Assembly (NCBI RefSeq): GCF_007830235.1
Contig: NZ_VLKI01000030.1
Span: 1-35,012 of the forward strand
Source: Cytobacillus oceanisediminis
Lineage (GTDB): Bacteria > Bacillota > Bacilli > Bacillales > Cytobacillaceae
Length of the DNA stretch: 35,012 nucleotides
Direction: 5' to 3'
Part shown: positions 16,976-25,566 of the stretch, one piece after another
Layout: the number at the start of each line of letters is the position of its first letter
Numbering within the stretch: the stretch's first letter is position 1
Notes under the pieces: generated by a model
The model's database searches: none
Seen by the model: only the letters and a program-made list of their open reading frames with translations
What the model was told of the DNA's origin: nothing
Position numbers and translations under genes: made by a program

Positions 16976-17097
16976 TAGCGAATAAATCTTAAAAACTAAC
17001 AAACAAAATAGAAAAATAGCAAACAAATCAGGAGATTTAGCAAATATACTAATAAATTTGGCGAACAAACAGGTGAATTTAGCAAATAAATTCACCT
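16976..17097. repeat. Six-copy degenerate tandem repeat with 21-bp period
   Basis: Units start TAGC/TAAC/TGGC at 16976, 16997, 17017, 17038, 17059 and 17080, that is, steps of 21, 20, 21, 21 and 21. The conserved part is TAGCRAAYAAAT, and the rest drifts. The last unit makes a 10-bp inverted repeat (17071-17080 with 17088-17097). The convergent stretch 16942-17208 contains no other gene I can support. Confidence 0.75.
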
Positions 17098-17208
17098 TAG
17101 ATCGAGACTGGCAGTAAATCAGAATGATAATGACGGAAAATCACTCCATTATCTAAGTAAAGCATGATAGTTCATTGAGTAGTTCAGATATAAGATGTTT
17201 TATGTTCC

Positions 17209-18795
17209 TCAACGCTTCCCAAATCCCTGCCTGTCCAGCTCTGCTATAACTTCATCGAGCAGGATAACATTCTCCTCCGCAAGATAACCTGTCTTTGATT
17301 CGATAAGCTGGTCAATCACCAGGCTCCTGTTTTCCCCGATGGATTCCCACTTGTTTTGGTGTTTCAATAAATCGACAAGGGTAAGCTGTTCATAGTCATT
17401 GCCGGCAAAGGTCAGGTCAGGGTTGACCTGGTACCAAAGATCTCCGCTTTCGCGGATCCAGTCAGTGCCAAGGTTTTCAATGGCTTTCCGTATTTTTTTT
17501 GCTGCCTCGAGGTATTTTTTTTCCCTGGATTGTTCATAGCAGTCAAGCAGCAGGTTGGCTCCCCCGAGGACATGATTCATGGAAGCATGCGTTTTCTGCT
17601 TTTGATCATAGGGTGAAAAATAGTCAGCAATCAAAAGACCGTCAGCCACCTTAATGACATTGCCTTCTTTAATTTGTCCCAGCAGGTAGTCAGCGTAATT
17701 CAGCTGTGCCTTCATCAGCTGGGGGGCATTCAGCTCTTCGCCAATCTTGGCCAGATAGAGGCCTATGAACTCATTATGCCTTGTATCGATATACGGAGCA
17801 GTTAAACCATAGGCACTTTTCAGCCATGTACTGGTATATTCAGTTTCCCAGATCTTTGTTCCTTTTTCTTCCCGGTATTCATAAAGGTCAGCGGCTGAGT
17901 TCACCATCAAGTTATAGTAATAGCGCTCTTTTGTGCTGATATACCGGTCAATGGCTTCGCGGTCAACCATGACGCCGAGGTTACGGCCGTAGCCATGTTT
18001 TGTATAAGGCTCAATGGACCAGGGAAGCTTTTTCATTGGGCCGCCCGCAGTGAGCCAGCCGTTTGCCTCTTTATACGAATCAATCTGATAATTAATCCAG
18101 TCCTCAAGCTCCTGGCTATTGGAAAACAGGTCACCTGTGGAAAGCATGAACCATTGCTCCGCCAGCTGTCCCTTGGCAGCTTCAAGCTGAAAGCGGATGG
18201 CAGTTCTATCTTCCTTTTCTTCGAGCTTGTATTCTTTCCTCTCATCATGCAGGATCCGGACCTGACTGGAGAGGCCATTGGAATATTCCGTTCTAAGACG
18301 GGATGAGATTTGCTGTTTGCTTAATACAAGCTCAGAAGAATCGGCATCCTTTAGCTTAAATAAGCCAATTGGCTGGGTGGATTGATCATCCCCTGTATTT
18401 TTATCATGTGGCCGCTCAATGACACGAGGCTCCCAATCGATAAATTCAGCTTCACCGCTCGAATCGATCGAAAGTGTCCCCGCAGCGGAAACTGATTTCT
18501 CTGCGATTCCCTCAAGCTGCATAAAAACAAGCAGATCGCCATTATTGACTTCACGCAGCTTAATATGAAGCTTTCCGGCCAAGTTTCCCTTCTTCGCAAG
18601 CTCATACTGATAGTGGGTGTCTTTATAAAAAGGCAGTAGGCTGGATTCATTTTTGTTCTTTTCCGCAATAGCTAAATCAGAGCTGATTTGAAAATCAGCG
18701 GCTCCTAATTGGAGGGTTTCCTGGAAGCCATCCTCTTTACAGGAGGACAGCACCAGGACTGACATAAAAAGAATAAACGTTATGTTTTTCATCAT
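17209..18795 (-). CDS. Lipoprotein of unknown function in the wall-polymer operon
   Basis: The 528-residue protein starts MMKN. Its signal peptide ends in the lipobox LSSC (Cys about 19), so it should be anchored on the outer membrane face. Residues about 25-220 look beta-rich. From about 230 on the sequence is helical with many Trp/Tyr and Asn-His motifs (LPWSIEPYTKHGYGRNLG, DTRHNEFIGLYLAKIG, THASMNHVLGGANLLLDCYE). This is reminiscent of alpha/alpha-toroid sugar-active proteins such as C5-epimerases or lyases, but I cannot assign a family. It is the last gene of csaB-GT4-murJ and lies 14 bases behind the flippase, with its ribosome site at the end of that gene. I infer a role in polymer modification or assembly outside the membrane. 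Confidence 0.7.
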   Translation of the reverse strand: MMKNITFILFMSVLVLSSCKEDGFQETLQLGAADFQISSDLAIAEKNKNESSLLPFYKDTHYQYELAKKGNLAGKLHIKLREVNNGDLLVFMQLEGIAEKSVSAAGTLSIDSSGEAEFIDWEPRVIERPHDKNTGDDQSTQPIGLFKLKDADSSELVLSKQQISSRLRTEYSNGLSSQVRILHDERKEYKLEEKEDRTAIRFQLEAAKGQLAEQWFMLSTGDLFSNSQELEDWINYQIDSYKEANGWLTAGGPMKKLPWSIEPYTKHGYGRNLGVMVDREAIDRYISTKERYYYNLMVNSAADLYEYREEKGTKIWETEYTSTWLKSAYGLTAPYIDTRHNEFIGLYLAKIGEELNAPQLMKAQLNYADYLLGQIKEGNVIKVADGLLIADYFSPYDQKQKTHASMNHVLGGANLLLDCYEQSREKKYLEAAKKIRKAIENLGTDWIRESGDLWYQVNPDLTFAGNDYEQLTLVDLLKHQNKWESIGENRSLVIDQLIESKTGYLAEENVILLDEVIAELDRQGFGKR

Positions 18796-18809
18796 CGATA
18801 CCCCGCCCT

Positions 18810-20336
18810 TTATGAACGGGCTTTCTTTTTCTTCTTAAGGATTCCCAATAGCTGATTGAAGCCTTCGCGGTAAAAGATATAGATTCCAGCAGCATAGAGT
18901 ATGACTCCGAGTGGAATTAAAATCGCCAGCTGAATGAGTGAGTACAACTCTGTAATTGCCGTGAGCTTTTGTAAAAAATAAAGCGGTACAGCCATAATCA
19001 GGGTCGGTATGATGACCCGTATAATGAGATTTAAAAGTTTCAAGGCTTCAGAGCGGTCAAAGTCTTTGTATACGACAAACGCTGAAGCAGTCAGATAGTA
19101 GACTGAAACAAATGCACTGGACAATGCCAGCCCCGGATAGCCGAACGGCTTGAGCAATAGCCAGTTAAGGAAAGCATTCAAGGCAATCGTCGTTACACTA
19201 ATCCGGAAGATGATTGCTGTCTTGCCGCGCGCGTACATCGACTTAGACACAATGTACTGAAGCCCCTGCGTGACAATCATCGGCAGGTAGAAGACAAGCG
19301 CAATATACGTGTTATGGGTGTCTTCGGCTGTAAATTGTCCGCGCTCGTAAATGAATGATAGCGCCTGTTCACCGACCAGAAACAGACCAACCGCAATTGG
19401 CATCAGCGTGACAAACGAGATCTGCATCCCCATAAAGAATGTGGATTGAAACTTTTTAGGATTATCAATCTGCTCAGACAAGAGCGTAAAGATAATAACT
19501 GCGATGGTTGTTCCATATATCGCATGCGGAATGCTGACAAGCAGGGAGGCGTTATTCAAATACGTAACCGCCCCCTCAATTGTCCCGGATGCGAATGATT
19601 TATTGACAAACATATTGATCTGGCCGACAACAGAATTCAGAAGGGAAGGGACGAGCAAAACCAAGAATGCCTTCCTGAATTCTTTATCAACTTTAATTGT
19701 CGGGCTCCAGCGGTAACCGCTTTTCCGTAAATAGAAAATCTGGATCGCTGAACCCAGCAGCGTTCCAAAAATGAAACCATAGGCCAGGCTGTTAATTCCC
19801 CACTGATCTGAAAAGAGAAGCGCAAATACCGCACCCATCAGCGTAGCGAGCAGCTTGGAGATTTGCGTTGGAACAAACACTCTCCGCCCCTGCAGGTACG
19901 AGTCCAAAATGCCGTTAAGGGCAATGGCACTCATGAACAGGAAGAAAAACTGTGTAATATCAACGGCAACCTCTTTTGTAAGAGGGAGCATGCTTCCATA
20001 AATAAATGGAACAAAGTATGGAACGAGAAAGTACCCGGCAATTGTAATGCCAAGGAAGATCAGAACTGTCGCATTCATGATTCCGTTGGCATTGCGTTCC
20101 GTTTCCTCGGGGTTGTCCTTGCGTTTCTGCACATACAATGGAAGGAAGACGTTATTAAAACCTCCCGATATCATGGCGACAATAAGGGTGATAAAAGAAA
20201 AGGCCAGCAGATAGCCGTCCGTATATTCGCTCGCCCCAAACTGGCGGGCAATGATGCTTTCGCGCAGGAAACCGGACAGTTTTAGAACAAGTGCTAATAA
20301 TGTTATAAAAAGTGCAGCTTTTTTTAATGAAGCCAT
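18810..20336 (-). CDS. MurJ/MviN-type lipid-linked oligosaccharide flippase
   Basis: The 508-residue integral membrane protein has about 14 predicted helices and no signal peptide. The N-terminus KLSGFLRESIIARQFGAS is the MurJ/MviN signature, followed by FNNVFLPLYV. Later FIYERGQFT and the paired helix pattern fit the MOP exporter superfamily. It ends in a basic tail (KKKKKARS). MurJ flips lipid II. Here, next to csaB and a GT4 glycosyltransferase and far from murein genes, a lipid-linked SCWP repeat unit is a plausible substrate (inference). The ribosome site is AGGAAG, upstream on the minus strand. The next gene follows within 14 bases, so the two are co-transcribed. Confidence 0.88.
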   Translation of the reverse strand: MASLKKAALFITLLALVLKLSGFLRESIIARQFGASEYTDGYLLAFSFITLIVAMISGGFNNVFLPLYVQKRKDNPEETERNANGIMNATVLIFLGITIAGYFLVPYFVPFIYGSMLPLTKEVAVDITQFFFLFMSAIALNGILDSYLQGRRVFVPTQISKLLATLMGAVFALLFSDQWGINSLAYGFIFGTLLGSAIQIFYLRKSGYRWSPTIKVDKEFRKAFLVLLVPSLLNSVVGQINMFVNKSFASGTIEGAVTYLNNASLLVSIPHAIYGTTIAVIIFTLLSEQIDNPKKFQSTFFMGMQISFVTLMPIAVGLFLVGEQALSFIYERGQFTAEDTHNTYIALVFYLPMIVTQGLQYIVSKSMYARGKTAIIFRISVTTIALNAFLNWLLLKPFGYPGLALSSAFVSVYYLTASAFVVYKDFDRSEALKLLNLIIRVIIPTLIMAVPLYFLQKLTAITELYSLIQLAILIPLGVILYAAGIYIFYREGFNQLLGILKKKKKARS

Positions 20337-20409
20337 ATCACATTCACTTCCTGTGAGATTTCAAAAGAAACGTGCAGAGAAGCTCTCTACACGTCATGTA
20401 AAATCAAGA

Positions 20410-21585
20410 TTATTTTTGCTCTAGGGCTGATAAATATATTTGTTCATACTTTTCAGCCGCTGCAAGATGGGAATATTCATCCTCGATCTTCTGGCGGGCT
20501 CTTTGAGCTAGGGCAGCGCCTGTTTCCGGATTCTCCAGAAGGTAGATCATGGCATCTTCCAGCTCTTCGACATTTCGTTCTTCCACAAGAAGGCCGTCTT
20601 TTTCGTGATCGACAATTTCCTTTAATCCGCCGACAGCGCAGGCAATCAGCGGAATGCCTGATCCCATTGCTTCAAGGGCAGAGATGCTTGTTGCTTCTTC
20701 AACCCCTGCAGAGTGGATGCTTGGTACAAGCACAACATCAGCTAGAGCGAAAAAGTCCTTAACCTGCTTGTGTGGAATGGCGCCAAGCAAAGTGACCTGG
20801 TTTTCAAGCCCTTTTTCAGCTACAAGCGCTTTTAATTCTTCAAAAGCCTCTCCCATTCCTGCATAGATAAGCTTCGCATTCGGAAACTTCTCAAGTACTT
20901 TTGGAAAAGCAAGTGTAGGGTAGATAACCCCGTTTTTCTTTGTCAAACGGCGCGGCACAAAGAAGATTAAATCATCTTCACTGAAGCCGTGCTTTTTACG
21001 GAGCTCAGCTTTTTTCTCAACAGCTGGCTTGAAATCATGAATATCAATGAAGTTTCTGATGGCTGTGCCTTCAACACCTGCTTGCTTTTTTACATAATCC
21101 TTAATGCGCTGATCCACAGTAATAACCTTTCGCGTTTGACTGTAAGCCTTTTTCTCCATTTCCTGAAGAAACTTGGCTTCTTCGCTGTTTTCTTCTACTG
21201 ATCCCGCACTCACAGCTTCAAAGGCCATATAGCCATGAACAGTAGAAACCGTTGGAATCCCGGACTCAAGAGAAGCAAAGGTTGCGAACACATCCTGTGC
21301 ATTAATGATGTCGTATTGTTTATGTTTATTTTTTTCAATCAGGGTCTTAAGCATGTTTTGGCGCGCTTTGCGGCTCCAAAGGATTCCCTTGCCTTTTTTG
21401 ACCTTATTCAGCACGAAGCTTGGGCCGCGGGCAATAAACTTGGATTGCCAGCCCGGCACATCGCTGATTGATAGGACGTCTACTTCGTGTCCTCTTGCTT
21501 CGAGGCCTGCTTTTAATGTTGTCACATGTGTCGACAAACCGCCGGCATGGGGATAATCAAAAACAGTGGTAATTAGGATTTTCAT
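20410..21585 (-). CDS. GT4-family glycosyltransferase
   Basis: The 391-residue protein has an ATG after GAGGAGA. It has a GT-B fold: an N-terminal acceptor half beginning MKILITTVFDYPHAGGLSTHV (Gly-rich loop), and a C-terminal donor half with VPRRLTKKNGV, KLIYAGMGEAF and the E-x7-E type segment EEATSISALEAMGSGIP followed by CAVGGLKEIV. GT4 enzymes transfer sugars from UDP or GDP donors with retention. No signal peptide is present, so it acts on the cytosolic face. It lies between csaB and murJ in the minus-strand operon, so it probably adds a sugar to the SCWP precursor. Donor and linkage cannot be read from sequence. Confidence 0.88.
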   Translation of the reverse strand: MKILITTVFDYPHAGGLSTHVTTLKAGLEARGHEVDVLSISDVPGWQSKFIARGPSFVLNKVKKGKGILWSRKARQNMLKTLIEKNKHKQYDIINAQDVFATFASLESGIPTVSTVHGYMAFEAVSAGSVEENSEEAKFLQEMEKKAYSQTRKVITVDQRIKDYVKKQAGVEGTAIRNFIDIHDFKPAVEKKAELRKKHGFSEDDLIFFVPRRLTKKNGVIYPTLAFPKVLEKFPNAKLIYAGMGEAFEELKALVAEKGLENQVTLLGAIPHKQVKDFFALADVVLVPSIHSAGVEEATSISALEAMGSGIPLIACAVGGLKEIVDHEKDGLLVEERNVEELEDAMIYLLENPETGAALAQRARQKIEDEYSHLAAAEKYEQIYLSALEQK

Positions 21586-21704
21586 ATCACCGTCTCCTCA
21601 TTGAGAGTATTTTTATTTCGCTCCGATAAACTAACCTGTTACAAAGTTCCTTATTTTAAGGCTCTTTTCTAGTAGATTGTTGTCTTGGCTTATGAATATT
21701 GCCC

Positions 21705-21831
21705 GTTGATTTCCGCTGCGGGCACTTGCTTTCCGCGGGGCGGGCGGTGAGCCTCCTCGGCGCAAGCGCCTGTGGGGTCTCACCTGTCTCGCTGCTCCCG
21801 CAGGAGTCAAGTGCCCTCCGCTCCAATCAAC
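21705..21831 (-). repeat. 127-bp GC-rich structured element, minus orientation
   Basis: The core is bounded by GTTGAT/ATCAAC and contains internal inverted pairs (GTGAG with CTCAC; GGGCACTT with AAGTGCCC). It is the inverted twin of 23336-23462, with about 8 differences in 127 bases by eye, and the similarity runs on into the flank to about 21660. It separates csaB from the GT4 gene. A reading frame across it (21699-21998, plus) is spurious. Confidence 0.85.
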
Positions 21832-21852
21832 TCAGTAGCTTTATGATGACAG

Positions 21853-22962
21853 TTATTTCAAAAACCGTGCTTTCAGCAGATCAATATTTTCCATCGCATC
21901 CCGGCGCATTTCGCGGGCATTGTTTTCAATCATGGAGCTTAATTCATCTCTTTTTGCGAGAACCTTGCGGCTGTTTTGGATCAGCTCGCCGGCTGTAAGT
22001 TCTTCCAATGGGAATGAGTAATCCCACATTCCGGAGCGCTTCAATAAGCTTTCCACTTTTTTATCATAGCTGATGCCGATATGAGGAACTGCAACCAGTG
22101 CTGAGAAAATAAGTGAGTGCAGACGCAAGCCGATTGTCATTTCACAATTGGAAATGAAGTTCAGATACTGGTTAGGTGAAAAGTCAGGTCCGAGTACATG
22201 GCATTTATCTCCCTGTTTCATATGCTCCAGCACATTGTTGGAGGCACGCACGTCGTGGTGTCCTTCCATTGGAACAAACACAGGTGTGATTCCTTCGCTA
22301 TCTATCAAGTGGTCCAGTGCTTCAGCGATTTGCTTATAATGGGCAGTATGCTGGAACCACGGGCGGACAGAAACCGCAATAAGCTTTTCATCGCCTTTTA
22401 AAGGAAGGCTTTCAATACAAGATTGATCCTCTTTTTTCTGAAAAGCAAATACAATGTCAGCTGTAACGACCGATTCAGGGCGATTGACTCCGAGCTTATG
22501 TAGCAAGTCCTTGGAGTATTGGTCACGAACCGTAATAAAATCTGCCATGTTGGCAAATACTTTCATTAATATTTTCCCCCAGGCTGAATTGACAGGTCCA
22601 ATGCCCTGAGAGAAAAACATGACTTTCGTTCCGCATAGCTTAGCTAAAAACACAATCAGTAAATAATAAGGAAGTGGTCCGAACAAAAACTTAGTCGGAT
22701 ACGTATCCTGAAGAAGGCCGCCGCCTCCGCTGATTAACAGATCAGCTTCACGCAGCGCTTTTACTTTGCCTTTAAAATCATGGCGCCATCCTCGATAAAC
22801 GCTCTTTACCCCATAGGTCTCGGCTGTTTTGCCGGGAGAGAGTGAAAAGACTGTTAAATCCGGATTGTCGAGCTCATCCTTTAAGTTATCAACAATTGCT
22901 TCGAGGATGGCTTCGTCGCCAGTGTTGCCAAGTCCATAAAAACCAGATATTACAATTTTCAA
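21853..22962 (-). CDS. csaB: Polysaccharide pyruvyl transferase CsaB
   Basis: The 369-residue protein has a TTG start with AAGGAGG nine bases upstream on the minus strand. CsaB-family signatures are MKIVISGFYGLGNTGDEA at the N-terminus, DLLISGGGGLLQDTYP (about 74-89), FFSQGIGPVNS, TVRDQYSKDLL and, later, GLRLHSLIFS, GIGYD-like GISYDKKV and the final helical region. CsaB adds a ketal pyruvate to ManNAc of the secondary cell wall polymer, which creates the ligand for SLH domains. That fits the seven SLH proteins in this window. It heads the minus-strand operon, divergent from the UDP-ManNAc dehydrogenase. It is framed on both sides by inverted copies of the same 127-bp element. Confidence 0.95.
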   Translation of the reverse strand: MKIVISGFYGLGNTGDEAILEAIVDNLKDELDNPDLTVFSLSPGKTAETYGVKSVYRGWRHDFKGKVKALREADLLISGGGGLLQDTYPTKFLFGPLPYYLLIVFLAKLCGTKVMFFSQGIGPVNSAWGKILMKVFANMADFITVRDQYSKDLLHKLGVNRPESVVTADIVFAFQKKEDQSCIESLPLKGDEKLIAVSVRPWFQHTAHYKQIAEALDHLIDSEGITPVFVPMEGHHDVRASNNVLEHMKQGDKCHVLGPDFSPNQYLNFISNCEMTIGLRLHSLIFSALVAVPHIGISYDKKVESLLKRSGMWDYSFPLEELTAGELIQNSRKVLAKRDELSSMIENNAREMRRDAMENIDLLKARFLK

Positions 22963-23058
22963 AGAAGTATTTCCTCCTTATGTAAAATCATCCAAATTCA
23001 TAATGCGAAGGGCTTATTTTTCCCGGAGTACCTAAACTGTCCCTATATAATAGAAGAC

Positions 23059-23067
23059 ATTTTATCA
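23059..23067 (-). promoter_or_regulatory. Candidate extended -10 promoter of csaB
   Basis: On the minus strand TGATAAAAT fits TGnTAnnAT, with TTGGCG 19 bases upstream. It gives a leader of about 90 bases for csaB. The region 22963-23204 otherwise contains no gene. Confidence 0.4.
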
Positions 23068-23204
23068 GCGAGTGCTAAACCACCGCCAAACCGCTTGACC
23101 TCAGGAAAAACAGCCTTTCAATCATAGCCTTAAAAAAGCTAAACTTTATTTTAACATTAGCGTTCGACACATTCAACGTAATTGGTGCAACGTTTGTTGG
23201 AATT

Positions 23205-23213
23205 TGTTATACT
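23205..23213 (+). promoter_or_regulatory. Extended -10 promoter of the SCWP operon
   Basis: TGTTATACT has GTGCAA 17 bases upstream. A transcript from here would carry the 127-bp element at 23336 in its leader of about 320 bases before the first start codon. Confidence 0.5.
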
Positions 23214-23335
23214 ATGTTAGGATTTATTGCAAAGAAACAAGCAAACCATATAATAAATGTGCAAACATGAACATAAACAAAGGCTCTTTTCGTAAAGATG
23301 GCTGTTTTTGCGGCAAACTATGTTTAATCCAATGA

Positions 23336-23462
23336 GTTGATTGAAGCGGAGGGTACTTGACTCCAGCGGGAGGAGTGGGACAGGTGAGACCCCGCAGGCG
23401 CTAGCGCCGAGGAGGCTCACCGCCCGCCCCGCGGAAAGCAAGTGCCCGCAGCGGAAATCAAC
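23336..23462 (+). repeat. 127-bp GC-rich structured element, plus orientation
   Basis: This is the inverted twin of 21705-21831. It contains the exact palindrome GGCGCTAGCGCC and outer pairs GTTGATT/AATCAAC. It lies between the predicted promoter at 23205 and the dehydrogenase start. The minus-strand frame across it (23217-23468) repeats the spurious frame of the other copy. Confidence 0.85.
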
Positions 23463-23544
23463 GGGCATTATTCATAAGCCAAAAAACAATAATCTATAAA
23501 AAGAGTAAACAGAAAACTACTTACCAAAAGAGAGGTCCTTATTA

Positions 23545-24822
23545 ATGGAAAAAATTTGTGTTGTCGGCTTAGGATATATCGGTCTTCCTACATCAGCAGT
23601 ATTTGCCCGTGCAGGCTATGAAATTGTTGGGGTTGATGTAAGTGAGCATGTAGTCGATAAATTGAACCGCGGTGAAATCCACATTGAGGAAGTCGGCCTT
23701 CCTGAAATCGTCAAGGAAGTAGTGGAGAACGGAAAGCTTCGTGGTTCCATGACGCCGGAAGAAGCGGATGTTTTCATTATTGCTGTACCGACGCCAATCC
23801 ATGAAGATTATACAGCCAACGTTGACTATGTGATCAGTGCAACCAAAGCAATTGCCCCTTACCTCAGCAAAGGCAATGTGGTGATTGTGGAGTCTACGAT
23901 TCCGCCGCGCACAATGGACGATATCGTAGCGCCAATCCTTCGTGAGCAAGGCTTTGATACCGAGAAGGATCTGTATTTGGCACACTGCCCTGAGCGGGTG
24001 CTTCCAGGCCGCATCCTAATTGAACTTATTGAGAATACACGAATTGTCGGCGGAACAACGCCTGAAGCAGCGAAAAAAGCGGCCGATGTATACCGGGCAA
24101 TCGTTACAGGTGATGTGATTGAAACAGAAGCGGTCACAGCGGAAATGTCAAAACTGATGGAAAATACATTCCGTGATGTAAACATCGCGCTTGCAAATGA
24201 ACTTGCGAAAATTTCCAGCCGTCTTGGCGTAGATGCACACCAGGTAATTGAGCTTGCCAACAAGCATCCTCGTGTGAATATCCATCATCCTGGACCAGGA
24301 GTAGGCGGACACTGTCTCGCAGTTGATCCATACTTTATTGTCGAAAAAGCGACAGAAGAAGCTAAGCTGATTAAGCTTTCACGCGATATTAATAATTCAA
24401 TGCCTCACTTTGTTGTAGAGCAAGTGGAACGGATGACAGTGGAACTAAAAGAGCCAAAAATTGCGGCATTCGGCTTAACATACAAAGGAAATATAGACGA
24501 TGTACGCGAAAGCCCGGCCATTGAAATCGTTGAAATGCTTCGCCGCAATCCGCGCTTTGATGTGCGCGTGTTCGATCCGCATGTCCGTGATGAGCAGGTA
24601 TCCTTCCCGGTTGTATCCTTTGAGGAAGCCATTCAGGATGCGAACCTTGTTGTCGTATTGGCTGATCATAATGAATTTAAAACGATGAAAGCGGAAGACT
24701 TCCTGTCAGGAATGAAGACACCGGTTATTTTTGATACAAAGAACTGCACAAACCTGGATGAAGAGAAAATGACTGTTTATAAGATCGGTAACTTAACGAA
24801 CCTGAAGGCGATTCAGGAATAG
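23545..24822 (+). CDS. wecC: UDP-N-acetyl-D-mannosamine dehydrogenase (WecC type)
   Basis: The 425-residue protein has an ATG after AGAGAGG. The N-terminal Rossmann motif GLGYIGLP (8-15) binds NAD. The middle has VESTIPP and HCPERVLPG. The catalytic Cys is C257 in GGHCLAVDP, and the C-terminal UDP-binding domain has FGLTYKGNIDDVRESP. The SPERVLPG/GGHCLAVDP pattern fits the UDP-ManNAc (WecC) branch better than UDP-glucose dehydrogenase (TuaD). The reaction makes UDP-ManNAcA with two NAD+. The substrate call is from motif memory and UDP-GlcNAc is a possible alternative. It is the first gene of a six-gene operon, and the next gene follows within 20 bases. Confidence 0.87.
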   Translation: MEKICVVGLGYIGLPTSAVFARAGYEIVGVDVSEHVVDKLNRGEIHIEEVGLPEIVKEVVENGKLRGSMTPEEADVFIIAVPTPIHEDYTANVDYVISATKAIAPYLSKGNVVIVESTIPPRTMDDIVAPILREQGFDTEKDLYLAHCPERVLPGRILIELIENTRIVGGTTPEAAKKAADVYRAIVTGDVIETEAVTAEMSKLMENTFRDVNIALANELAKISSRLGVDAHQVIELANKHPRVNIHHPGPGVGGHCLAVDPYFIVEKATEEAKLIKLSRDINNSMPHFVVEQVERMTVELKEPKIAAFGLTYKGNIDDVRESPAIEIVEMLRRNPRFDVRVFDPHVRDEQVSFPVVSFEEAIQDANLVVVLADHNEFKTMKAEDFLSGMKTPVIFDTKNCTNLDEEKMTVYKIGNLTNLKAIQE

Positions 24823-24839
24823 AAAGCTTGGAAAGTAAC

Positions 24840-25553
24840 ATGAAAAAAGAACAATATCTTGGTGTAAACGTATCTGTCATGACATACGATGAGATTTTAG
24901 ATGATTTGCGGAGCCGCATCAGTGAAGGCAAGCAGTCAACCGTCATTGCGGTTAACCCGGAAAAAGTCATTACAGCCAATAAAAACCCGCTTGTAAAAGA
25001 ACTCATAAACGAATCCACCTATCAAATACCGGATGGGATCGGCATGATCCTGGCCTCCAAAGTAAAAGGAGGCTCGTTGAAAGAGCGGGTAACTGGCGTC
25101 GATATGATGGAAAGGCTTCTCCGATTTGCGGCTGAGGAAGGACATGGCGTCTTTTTCTACGGCGCCAAAGAGGAAGTCGTTTCCGAAGCGAAAAGAAAGC
25201 TGGAGGAGCGCTTCCCAACCTTGAATATTGCCGGCTATGAAAATGGCTATACGAAAGATAATCAGGCGCTGGTGGATAAAATTAACGCCTCCGGTGCGAA
25301 GCTTTTATTTGTAGCCCTTGGAAGCCCGAAGCAGGAGCTTTGGATTAAGGAAAACATGAAGCATCTGAATGTAAAGGTTTTTCAGGGAGTGGGAGGCAGC
25401 TTCGATGTCTTCTCGGGCCGGACAAAAAGAGCCCCGGAATTTTACCGCAGGTTTGGACTGGAATGGCTGTACCGCTTAATGAAAGAGCCAAAACGAATAA
25501 AACGCCAGATGAATCTTCCAAAATTTTTAATCAGGGTATTATTCAGCCGTTAA
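24840..25553 (+). CDS. tagA: WecG/TagA/CpsF-family glycosyltransferase
   Basis: ATG 24840 gives 237 residues, while in-frame TTG 24828 would add four. Neither ribosome site is ideal. The GT26 pattern is clear: NPEKVITA (39-46), IPDGIGM with the conserved Asp at 65, RVTGVDMM, a FFYGAKEEV turn, VALGSPKQE and QGVGGSFDVFSG, ending in EWLYRLMKEPKR. In B. subtilis TagA transfers ManNAc to undecaprenyl-PP-GlcNAc. WecG uses UDP-ManNAcA instead. With the dehydrogenase directly upstream, either donor is possible, so the symbol is by family. It acts on the cytosolic membrane face and commits the lipid-linked SCWP repeat unit. Confidence 0.9.
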   Translation: MKKEQYLGVNVSVMTYDEILDDLRSRISEGKQSTVIAVNPEKVITANKNPLVKELINESTYQIPDGIGMILASKVKGGSLKERVTGVDMMERLLRFAAEEGHGVFFYGAKEEVVSEAKRKLEERFPTLNIAGYENGYTKDNQALVDKINASGAKLLFVALGSPKQELWIKENMKHLNVKVFQGVGGSFDVFSGRTKRAPEFYRRFGLEWLYRLMKEPKRIKRQMNLPKFLIRVLFSR

Positions 25554-25566
25554 GGAGCCAGTAAAG

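Noticed and set aside
16976..17097. Minus-strand heptad-repeat ORF (LFAKxxx)
   Set aside because: The frame is open but has no ATG/GTG/TTG with a ribosome site and begins at a stop just upstream. It is kept only as a repeat observation.
21699..21998. Plus-strand reading frame beginning MPVDFRCGHLLS, also found on the minus strand at 23217-23468
   Set aside because: Both frames are translations of the same 127-bp intergenic element in opposite places. There is no ribosome site and no continuation outside the repeat.
18810..23544. Minus/plus shadow frames longer than 60 codons inside murJ, GT4 and csaB
   Set aside because: They overlap strong family-supported genes on the other strand and lack ribosome sites.
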